Source: SYOC01 sp964441775
Lineage (GTDB): Bacteria; Desulfobacterota; Binatia; Bin18
NCBI GenBank assembly: GCA_964441775.1
Contig: CAYTVL010000001.1
Coordinates: 186,001 to 250,000, forward strand
Reading direction: 5' to 3'
DNA: 64,000 bases
Position numbers and translations under genes: made by a program
Shown: piece by piece, positions 25,572-31,823 of the stretch
Position numbering within the stretch: position 1 is the first letter of the stretch
Layout: each line of letters begins with the position of its first letter
Notes under the pieces: model-generated
What the model saw: only the letters and a program-made list of their open reading frames with translations
Databases searched by the model: none
What the model was told of the DNA's origin: nothing

Positions 25572-25817
25572 CTAGTCCAAAAATCGCTTAATCTTGAGCC
25601 CTCGTTTCCCGATGCCATGCGCTTCATACCAATGCAACTCGGCCCGACGAATCCGACCATTTGCATCCCGGACTGTGGCTACCCCCTTACGTTTGCGCCA
25701 GCGCCCCGGTCCGTATCGATTGCGGAGGCGAGCAAGATCTCGGATGCTTCCTTTCACCGCAAAGGTTTCAATTTGGGTAATCTCACCGATGAGTTCAAAA
25801 TATATTTCCCGGGGCAC
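25572..25817 (-). CDS. small conserved hypothetical protein
   Basis: An 81-residue basic protein beginning at a GTG without a clear SD. Conserved-looking blocks are IGEITQIETFAVKGSIRDLARL and GRWRKRKGVATVRDANGRIRRAELHWYEAHGIG. I recall similar sequences in many bacterial genomes, annotated as hypothetical. Five bases separate it from the next small gene, so the two form an operon. Size and pairing resemble toxin-antitoxin modules, but I see no recognised toxin or antitoxin motif. Confidence 0.6.
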   Translation of the reverse strand: MPREIYFELIGEITQIETFAVKGSIRDLARLRNRYGPGRWRKRKGVATVRDANGRIRRAELHWYEAHGIGKRGLKIKRFLD

Positions 25818-26141
25818 GGGTCAACAGGATATCAGAGGCAATTCAAGATAGGAACTGTCTAAGGTGGGCATCTCACGTTACAGCCTTAACGCGTCTTCCC
25901 ATGTTCACTTCAAACCGTGCAGCGGTACACTTACAGATGGCAATGAACTATGGAACTCTCGACGTAACAGTTGCTTGTCGACGGGGCCACGGTTCGCCTT
26001 CAAAGGCCCCCCATAGAGCAATCGAAATTCCAGAGAAGTAGTTTAACAAGTGCTCAAGTGTGTTGTTCGATGTCAGTCTATGCGATCTCGCTATGCTTCA
26101 CGACAGCAACCCGCATAAAAACAATGAAACCGATCAGGCAT
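25818..26141. other. gene-free stretch, nothing recognised
   Basis: About 320 bases between the small hypothetical gene and the secreted orphan protein. Open frames here (for example 25971-26276, plus) have no SD and no recognisable protein sequence. I find no tRNA, strong hairpin or repeat. Base composition is lower in GC than the flanks, like the neighbouring accessory genes. Confidence 0.5.
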
Positions 26142-26933
26142 TTATTTTTGGGGGTTGCTCATACCTTCGAGTCCGCTTGTAAACTCGATCTCGCCACAAT
26201 CTATACTCCTGCGCGGCGCATCCCAGCTGACTGTCGTAGTCCCTTCGTGAATTTTGAAGAGACCTTTAGCACATAGCTTGTCATCAGCGCTATGCGTGAT
26301 AACGGTCTTCTCATGAAGGGTCCACAATACTGGTCCTATCGGATCTTTCATCTTTTTAAGATCATGCGGTACTAAGATAAAAACTTTGATAATACCACAT
26401 AGCCCCGATGGTCCAGAGTTCTCTACCCAGCGATCCCCCTGTCTCAATAATGTCGACCGCCAGTCGGTGACAACACAGTGACACTTCCTGGCATCGGTCT
26501 CAGTGGACGTCCGGAAGAAAGCTAGGAGCGAGTCACGTGTGGGGTTCTCGCAGAACGCTTTCATCGAGTCAAAGGCTGTCTTAGCCAATGCGTTGTACTT
26601 CAGGACATTTGAATCTGGTTGCATCACATTTTTGTCTGAGCAAAGCGACTTCTTCCCTTCCTGTATTTGCTTCTCCGGGTCTTTGTTCACCTCTTGCACG
26701 AATTCCTCATAGTGCTTCCAATCGGGCTTGGGCTGCATCAGGCCAAAGGTGGTGAAATAGCAGTCAAGCCTCGCCCAGTCATGACTTGGTACACACGTTC
26801 CGGACGTTGAAGTGATGGGGTCTTCTGAGGGATCAACGTTTCGCATATCGCCTACTACGAACTCGTCAGCGTAACCACTTGATAATGACAGGGGCATAAG
26901 AATCAGCGCTATGGTGATTATCTTCAGTACCAT
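26142..26933 (-). CDS. secreted protein of unknown function
   Basis: A 263-residue protein with a signal peptide (VLKIITIALILMPLSLSSGYA). The mature part has about ten Cys, suggesting disulfides (CVPSHDWARLDCYF, CHCVVTDW, LCGIIKVF, SIDCGEIEF). Start ATG 26933 is 10 bases from AGGAG; ATG 26942 is only 2 bases from it. I do not recognise a family. It is visibly less GC-rich than its neighbours and sits directly behind a truncated vapC, so it may have arrived by insertion. Confidence 0.5.
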   Translation of the reverse strand: MVLKIITIALILMPLSLSSGYADEFVVGDMRNVDPSEDPITSTSGTCVPSHDWARLDCYFTTFGLMQPKPDWKHYEEFVQEVNKDPEKQIQEGKKSLCSDKNVMQPDSNVLKYNALAKTAFDSMKAFCENPTRDSLLAFFRTSTETDARKCHCVVTDWRSTLLRQGDRWVENSGPSGLCGIIKVFILVPHDLKKMKDPIGPVLWTLHEKTVITHSADDKLCAKGLFKIHEGTTTVSWDAPRRSIDCGEIEFTSGLEGMSNPQK

Positions 26934-26947
26934 TATTACCATCTCTC

Positions 26948-27013
26948 CTAGGGTGCGAACCCAGTTCCGTCCGCGAAATACTCCAGCCACCCTGAGGAAT
27001 CGACCACATTCAC
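26948..27013 (-). pseudogene. truncated vapC (PIN-domain toxin) remnant
   Basis: A 21-codon frame starting at GTG 27013, which overlaps the vapB stop codon as in intact vapBC pairs. It translates to VNVVDSSGWLEYFADGTGFAP and a TAG at 26950-26948. The VVDSSGWLEYFADG block is the standard N-terminus of a PIN-domain VapC family, including the first catalytic Asp. The rest of the roughly 130-residue domain is missing. The break lies at about 26955, where the secreted orphan gene's leader begins. The toxin is therefore dead. Confidence 0.75.
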
Positions 27014-27216
27014 AGACGGTCCCCTTCGCGGACCACGGTCGTATCGATTCCTTTCAGAAACCCGCGCATTTTCTTTACTGGTCGCACCGGGATGAGTTCG
27101 ATGCGGTTCTTGTACAGCAATACCTGCACTTTCTGCCCCGGGGTCAATTTCAACACCTCGCGCATCCCTTTCGGGATCACCACCTGAAATTTCGGTGACA
27201 CGGTCACAGTTTCCAT
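27010..27216 (-). CDS. vapB: AbrB/MazE-type antitoxin, VapB-like (orphan)
   Basis: A 68-residue swapped-hairpin AbrB protein: VTVSPKFQVVIPKGMREVLKLTPGQKVQVL is the DNA-binding fold, and the C-terminal tail KKMRGFLKGIDTTVVREGDRL is the toxin-neutralising segment. SD GAGGAG lies 5 bases from the ATG. Its stop overlaps the start of a vapC remnant, so it is an antitoxin left without its toxin. It may still autoregulate or neutralise a related toxin elsewhere. Confidence 0.85.
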   Translation of the reverse strand: METVTVSPKFQVVIPKGMREVLKLTPGQKVQVLLYKNRIELIPVRPVKKMRGFLKGIDTTVVREGDRL

Positions 27217-27255
27217 TTCATCTCCTCATTAAAGTGACCAAATCTGTTCCAACTG

Positions 27256-27480
27256 TCAGCGCTCGTCATCCTCGTTATGCACGACAGAAAGGTACTGATC
27301 GTCCTTGGTGTGAGCGATGTACTCGTACTCGCCTTCCTCCGTGTCAGAGGAGAAAGCCAGGATCTCTTCTTTGCAATGTGGACAGAAAGAGTGCTCGCTG
27401 GTTTGCAGACACATCGAACGAGGAAATTTGTACGCACAGCTTCCGCACTTGTAAAGAAAATCAAGCTCCGTATCCGACAT
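27256..27480 (-). CDS. small zinc-ribbon protein
   Basis: A 74-residue acidic protein with KCGSCAYKFPRSMC and SFCPHCKEEI, that is CxxC followed by CPHC, a likely four-Cys zinc ribbon at residues 12-41. The C-terminal half is rich in Asp/Glu. AGAGGTG lies 5 bases before the ATG. It lies between the monooxygenase operon and vapB on the same strand, 54 bases after the operon's last gene. Whether it belongs to the operon is uncertain; function unknown. Confidence 0.6.
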   Translation of the reverse strand: MSDTELDFLYKCGSCAYKFPRSMCLQTSEHSFCPHCKEEILAFSSDTEEGEYEYIAHTKDDQYLSVVHNEDDER

Positions 27481-27534
27481 CGTGACACCTCTGAACGGCC
27501 AGGAAAGAGCTTTAAGCTGTTAACGTTGTCTCCA

Positions 27535-28671
27535 CTATCTCTCCGCCGCGACAAGGAGCAGAGGCGCGGCAGGCAGCTTCGAGAGCGTGGCCAACAGGGC
27601 TTTGCCGGAGGCCGATGCCAGGCAGTTTTCCAAGTCGGCCTGACTGTCAAAGAAGAATTCTAATATCCGGGCGAGCGGGCTCTCTCCACCGTCCGCCGTC
27701 CCGATTACCCCATATCCCTTGAACTGCTTAGCCGGTAGCTTCAACAGCGCCGGAAGAACCTCAGTGATGTAGGCCCCGAAAAAAGCGTCCTTATTCGCAG
27801 GAGGAGGGAATCCCACCAATAATTTGACCGGCGGACGCTGCGCCCCGGGTTTTTCATCGAGAGCCATGTCAGATTCCAGCAGCAAAAAATGAGGCTTCCC
27901 GCCGCTGGAAATGTGCACCGCGTGGGCGAGCGCCACTTGTGCGGCCTGCGTCTGAGCGCAGGACTGTAAACTGCGGCGGTCCTCAAAGTGCAGCGCAACA
28001 ATGCGATGATAAGGGGCAGTCTGTCCCGCCAGCGCCCCGGTAACAACCTCCATCCGGAAGGCTTTGGCGGGTAGTTGTCGCGCCAGCGAGACATGCTCGT
28101 CTTGGTAAACTTTTTCAAAGACAACTTTGTCAAGCGGAGGAGGATACAGCACCATGAAGGTGTGCGGCTGCTCGTTCTTTTCTTTCACAACGGCCGCGCC
28201 CCGATACGCCCGCAGTTCCTCTTGCGACATCTCCCACCAGTGTTCGCCTCTGACTTTGGTTAACACCTCACAGAGCTCCCGCTCGATAACGAGGAATTCA
28301 TCCACCGGCATGATCGGCGGACGGTAGTCCTCGCGAAAGTCATCGACAATCCGCTCCAATGTTTTGAAATCTACCGTGTCGTGAATCTGCTCCAGATATT
28401 TTTCTTTCAACCCCACGAGACTCTCGCCCCGCGTGGTCTTGGTCATCATCTCCGAGGGCTCCCACTGCTCGCCTTTGAGCTTGGCTAGCCGCTCTTCAAT
28501 CTTCGCCTCGATCCAACGGAAATCTCCCCCTCGATACTTAGGGGGGCGTGAATTGCGCCTGAAATCCACGAGCAGATTGGTCAGGTCCGTCAGCGACTGC
28601 TGCTGGTCGATTCTTTCTTTCCATTCTTGTCTGACTCTCTGCTCTTCTGCTAGTTGGGAAACGTCGGGCAT
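27535..28671 (-). CDS. di-iron monooxygenase gamma subunit (MmoZ-like) fused to two EthD-like domains
   Basis: A 378-residue fusion and the last gene of the monooxygenase operon. Residues 1-165 align by eye with MmoZ: FRWIEAKIEERLAKLK (51-66) matches MmoZ LWIEAKLEEKVAVLK, FREDYRPPIMPVDEF (112-126) matches FRQAYKPPIMPVNYF, and EELRAYRG (151-158) matches EELRKQRG. Residues about 169-268 and 277-378 are two EthD/dimeric alpha-beta barrel-like repeats (YPPPLDKVVFEKVYQDEHVSLARQ-type opening; second copy FPPPANKDAFFGAYITEVLPA). Both have the LPAKxF spacing. MmoZ alone is about 170 residues. SD GAGGAGG precedes ATG. EthD is known from ether-degradation operons, role unknown. Confidence 0.8.
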   Translation of the reverse strand: MPDVSQLAEEQRVRQEWKERIDQQQSLTDLTNLLVDFRRNSRPPKYRGGDFRWIEAKIEERLAKLKGEQWEPSEMMTKTTRGESLVGLKEKYLEQIHDTVDFKTLERIVDDFREDYRPPIMPVDEFLVIERELCEVLTKVRGEHWWEMSQEELRAYRGAAVVKEKNEQPHTFMVLYPPPLDKVVFEKVYQDEHVSLARQLPAKAFRMEVVTGALAGQTAPYHRIVALHFEDRRSLQSCAQTQAAQVALAHAVHISSGGKPHFLLLESDMALDEKPGAQRPPVKLLVGFPPPANKDAFFGAYITEVLPALLKLPAKQFKGYGVIGTADGGESPLARILEFFFDSQADLENCLASASGKALLATLSKLPAAPLLLVAAER

Positions 28672-28705
28672 AATTCTTTTTCCTCCTCACCCTCCGTGTA
28701 CTCTC

Positions 28706-29752
28706 TTACGCAGAGTGCGATGCTTCGTCAGTCAAACCCGAGGCAACGAACTCCTCTCGCAATATCTGGTAAGAGTCGACCCCGCCCTCACGCAGGATCG
28801 CCGTCATCGCCTCAATCATTGGCGGGGGGCCACAGAGATAGTAGTCATGCGCCGTGAGGTCCGCACCGTCCATGTGTTTCAAGAAGCTCTCCGTTACCAA
28901 GCCGCGGTCGTGGGGCCAGTTCGCGTCCGGGTTGCTACAAGCAATATGGCAGGCAAGCTGCGGAAGGCGCTGAGTAAGCGTCTTCAGCTCGTCCAGACAA
29001 AACAGGTCCCCAGGCTGAGTGACGCCAAAGAACAGCCGCAACGGCTGGGGCGAGAGCGCATCACCGAGTTGTCTCAACATCGCCAAGTTGGGCGCGAGCC
29101 CCGTGCTGCCAGCAATGAAAATCGGGGCATGGTTAGACTGGCGATAAAAGAAAGCGCCGAAAGGGCCTTTGATATCGAGCACCTCTCCAGGCTTCGCTTC
29201 GTTCTGCACGTAATGAGAGAACACGCCATCGGGCACGAGACGCACAAAGAATTCCAGCATGTTGTCAGGATTCGGCGTGTCGGACATGGAAAACATCCGC
29301 CACTCTTCGGAGTCGGGCCGGCGAATGGCGATATACTGGCCAGGGTTCCACGTAAAAATCCCGACCCGCCGCCCTTTCAGAGCCAATCGATACACGGAGC
29401 CGGAAGGCGACAGCGGGTGGACGGCCATCACCTCGGCGCGACCAACTTCGGGGATCGTCACGCGATCGGAGTCGTACTCAAACTCTATTTCCAGATCACT
29501 CTGCGGACACGTGCGGCACAGGAGCACGAGCCCCTCTTCTTCTTCCCTGGGGCTCAGGGCCTGCACGGTCACGTTGTGCATCTCAAAATCGCCGTCCTTG
29601 ACCCGGGCTTTGCACGTCGCGCAGATCCCTTGGCGACAGTATGACAAGAGGATGATGTTTTGCCTGAGCGCCGCGGAGATGACATCCTCATCAGGGCTGC
29701 ACTCAAACTCCAACTCCTTGCCATCCCAAAACGAGCAGTGCACCTTGTGCAT
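28706..29752 (-). CDS. mmoC: soluble di-iron monooxygenase reductase (MmoC-like)
   Basis: A 348-residue NADH-dependent reductase that feeds electrons to the hydroxylase. The N-terminal [2Fe-2S] ferredoxin domain has C39, C44, C47 and C79 (CRQGICATC then LLC). The FAD domain has RMFSMSDTP near 152 in place of the usual RxYS. The NAD domain has IFIAGSTGLAPNLAM near 210 and YYLCGPPPMIEAM near 310. The stretch DEDVISAALRQNIILLSYC is nearly that of MmoC. TAGGAGAG precedes ATG, and the mmoD-like stop is 8 bases upstream. All cofactor motifs are intact. Confidence 0.93.
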   Translation of the reverse strand: MHKVHCSFWDGKELEFECSPDEDVISAALRQNIILLSYCRQGICATCKARVKDGDFEMHNVTVQALSPREEEEGLVLLCRTCPQSDLEIEFEYDSDRVTIPEVGRAEVMAVHPLSPSGSVYRLALKGRRVGIFTWNPGQYIAIRRPDSEEWRMFSMSDTPNPDNMLEFFVRLVPDGVFSHYVQNEAKPGEVLDIKGPFGAFFYRQSNHAPIFIAGSTGLAPNLAMLRQLGDALSPQPLRLFFGVTQPGDLFCLDELKTLTQRLPQLACHIACSNPDANWPHDRGLVTESFLKHMDGADLTAHDYYLCGPPPMIEAMTAILREGGVDSYQILREEFVASGLTDEASHSA

Positions 29753-29760
29753 GCGCTCTC

Positions 29761-30090
29761 CTACTCTTCCTCCTGAAACAGCTTGCGGTCGAAAAGATCA
29801 GCCAACCCATCATCGTCACTCTCAACCGATTCGTCGGACTCGGCTGGTTGGTCGCAACCAGTTTGGTAAGAATCGATCTTGTGGTCAACTTTATGAAAAT
29901 AGACAAGAATCGACGAGACCGCGCGACGTCCGGCGTCCTCTGAGATCGAGACCCCTTCCTGCAGCATTTCTTCTTTACGAAAGATAAACCAGCGATAGAA
30001 CGGCTCGACCTCGAGCAGCACGGCGCGATACAGGCCGTCATTAAAAATCTCGATGGCTTCGGCGAGGTCCAGCGTTTCGTCGTCCGGCAT
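29761..30090 (-). CDS. mmoD: MmoD/OrfY-like assembly protein
   Basis: A 109-residue protein whose central segment (residues 33-60) follows MmoD closely: RWFIFRKEEMLQEGVSIS aligns with MmoD RWVIVREERIVQEGCSIS, and AVSSILVYF with AVTHVLNYF. The C-terminal third is acidic (SDESVESDDDG). MmoD is found with methane- and butane-type monooxygenases; it binds the hydroxylase and is linked to di-iron assembly or copper-switch control. Strong SD GAGGAGGGG. Position between the coupling protein and reductase genes agrees with the sMMO gene order. Confidence 0.85.
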   Translation of the reverse strand: MPDDETLDLAEAIEIFNDGLYRAVLLEVEPFYRWFIFRKEEMLQEGVSISEDAGRRAVSSILVYFHKVDHKIDSYQTGCDQPAESDESVESDDDGLADLFDRKLFQEEE

Positions 30091-30108
30091 GACGCCCCTC
30101 CTCTATTC

Positions 30109-30582
30109 TTACTCGTCGCGCTCTTTTTTCCTCATCTCGCCCATGTCGTCCACGTCGACTTCAATCCCGGTGAGTTGGGTGGTGATGACAAATTTGTTAC
30201 CCACTGTCATCGCCCGCCCGACGGTGGTGGAAAGATTCACTAGGAAATCGTAGACCGTATACGAGCGCCCGAGATCTTCTTCTACTTTATCGAAGTCGAT
30301 CTCGATCTGCTGATCGCCCTCGATGTAGTAATACACGCCTCGATCCTCGACATATACATCTCCCCGCTTGGCCAGAATCTCTTCGACAATGTACTCAACC
30401 TCTTCGGTTTTCATCAGTGCGATGACCACGTTATTGTGTTCTTTGATGGCGTTTTCCGAAAGAAACTTATCGCGGAAGGCATTGCCGTCGAAGGTTTCGG
30501 CGTCGTACTGGATCTGCTCGATGTGCTCCGCGAAACTCTCGTGCTTAATCTGTTCGGGCTTCTCTCGCTCGTCTCCAGCCAT
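30109..30582 (-). CDS. mmoB: monooxygenase coupling/effector protein (MmoB-like)
   Basis: A 157-residue MmoB/DmpM-family effector, which docks on the hydroxylase to control substrate and oxygen access. Start ATG 30582 has GAGGAG 7 bases upstream; ATG 30600 overlaps the beta gene and is less likely. The fold region is NNVVIALMKTEEVEYIVEEI, then GVYYYIEGDQQIEIDF and VYDFLVNLSTTVGRAMTVGNKF. A long charged N-terminal extension (about 40 residues) precedes the core, as in MmoB, where this tail is functionally important. It ends in a charged EMRKKERDE tail. Confidence 0.9.
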   Translation of the reverse strand: MAGDEREKPEQIKHESFAEHIEQIQYDAETFDGNAFRDKFLSENAIKEHNNVVIALMKTEEVEYIVEEILAKRGDVYVEDRGVYYYIEGDQQIEIDFDKVEEDLGRSYTVYDFLVNLSTTVGRAMTVGNKFVITTQLTGIEVDVDDMGEMRKKERDE

Positions 30583-30592
30583 CTCTTGCTCC

Positions 30593-31753
30593 TCATACAC
30601 CTAAGGACTTTTTTATTGCATCAAGGTCGACTCGCAAACCCAACGGCTGGATGTACGTCTCCTGCCATTTGTGCAGCAACCGTTGTACACGCGGAGTCAT
30701 CTTCTCCAGCGGCGCATGCTCCAACGCCAGTGCCGCTTCGCGCAAATCGTAGATGCCTTGGAAGGCGCGCATGGCCTCGCAGGTTTTGGGCAGCCAGCGG
30801 TCCAGCCACACCTGCATAATCTTTCTATTGTAGACGCCGAACTCAGGGTCGCCACCAAGAATGTTGTGGAAGAGATCAAAGTTCCAGTCCCGAGCCACGC
30901 GGAAGGCGCGATCCATGTCCGGCAAGAACAAGTGCGTGAGCGTGTCGCCGAAGAGGCCGCACGTTCTCTCCATGAATTCGTTTCTCACTAACACGCCGTA
31001 GAGAGGATCGTGGATCATGAACATGGCGAACAGAATCTCGCAGTGATCCGGTACGTCACTCCATACTTCTTCCACCAAATTCAGAGCTGGCGCGTAGAGA
31101 GGGCTTGTAAGCCAGAATTTTTTGGCGTGCTCAATGTCGGGATTAAACCCTTCCGGCATCAATTTGGCCAGAAACAGTTTCTCCATCTGGATCATTTGCG
31201 CGTTGTCCAACTTATCGAACGCGCTGGTAGACACGGCCGCGCGAATCACATCGCTCAGTGCATCTCTCACCGTCGAGGAGAGCGTGTTAAAGACGCCGTA
31301 TTCGTGGTGTAAGAACGCGCCCCAGATCTTGCTGAGGACCTCGTCTCGCCACCACGGGCTGATGCTGCGCCACAGCTCCATGTCCGCATAGGCGGCCAGG
31401 CGGCGACGCAACACGCGCCATTCATCGCCCTTCTCGGACACATAGACAAATTGCCAACGCTTGGCTGGATCGCGGAAGGCGTACCAATCTTGGCAACGCA
31501 ACTCGGTAAAGTAGTTTCCCCACACATCTCGTCCGCCGGGAAATCGTTGCGGCCAGTCGCCCCAATCCAAACCGCCAGGTATCCAGTCAGGATTCGGCTG
31601 TGCGTACAGCAGGAGTTTTTCGTACTCCGTGAGCTTCTTCCAGCGCGGCTTGGCAAAGAAAGTGAATTCCCGTTGACTGGAGAGTTCTTGCGCAGGTTGC
31701 GGTTTATGGTCCGGGAAAATCCCTCTTTTGATCTCCACTTTTTTGAGCGCCAT
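30593..31753 (-). CDS. mmoY: di-iron monooxygenase hydroxylase beta subunit (MmoY-like)
   Basis: A 386-residue structural subunit (MmoY is 389). Start ATG 31753, behind GAGGGA. Blocks shared with MmoY: RWKKLTEYEKLLLYAQPNPDW, GGLDWGDWPQRFPGGR, WRDEVLSKIWGAFLHHEYG and LGGDPEFGVYNRKIMQVWL. The beta subunit has the ferritin-like fold without a metal site and forms the dimer core with alpha. A terminator-like hairpin lies between the alpha stop and this gene. The coupling-protein gene start overlaps the end region. Confidence 0.92.
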   Translation of the reverse strand: MALKKVEIKRGIFPDHKPQPAQELSSQREFTFFAKPRWKKLTEYEKLLLYAQPNPDWIPGGLDWGDWPQRFPGGRDVWGNYFTELRCQDWYAFRDPAKRWQFVYVSEKGDEWRVLRRRLAAYADMELWRSISPWWRDEVLSKIWGAFLHHEYGVFNTLSSTVRDALSDVIRAAVSTSAFDKLDNAQMIQMEKLFLAKLMPEGFNPDIEHAKKFWLTSPLYAPALNLVEEVWSDVPDHCEILFAMFMIHDPLYGVLVRNEFMERTCGLFGDTLTHLFLPDMDRAFRVARDWNFDLFHNILGGDPEFGVYNRKIMQVWLDRWLPKTCEAMRAFQGIYDLREAALALEHAPLEKMTPRVQRLLHKWQETYIQPLGLRVDLDAIKKSLGV

Positions 31754-31774
31754 GTGTCGATCCCTCGGTGAGAA

Positions 31775-31803
31775 CAAAAAAATAGGGGCCCAAGCGGGCC
31801 CCT
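31775..31803 (-). terminator. intercistronic terminator/attenuator between mmoX- and mmoY-like genes
   Basis: On the minus strand AGGGGCCC (31803-31796), loop GCTT, GGGCCCCT (31791-31784), then A and seven T (31783-31776). This is a perfect 8-bp GC-rich stem with a T-run, 20 bases after the alpha stop and about 25 before the beta ATG. It should end part of the transcripts after alpha. Confidence 0.75.
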
Positions 31804-31823
31804 GTCATGAATGCGCTTGCGAT

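Noticed and set aside
25336..25817. Toxin-antitoxin pair
   Set aside because: The two small genes are adjacent, but neither has a recognised toxin or antitoxin motif; left as hypothetical.
25971..26276. 101-residue plus-strand ORF
   Set aside because: No SD, odd composition, and it overlaps the secreted protein gene on the other strand.
27204..27650. 148-residue ORF spanning the zinc-ribbon and vapB region
   Set aside because: Arg/Thr-rich shadow frame overlapping three better-supported genes.
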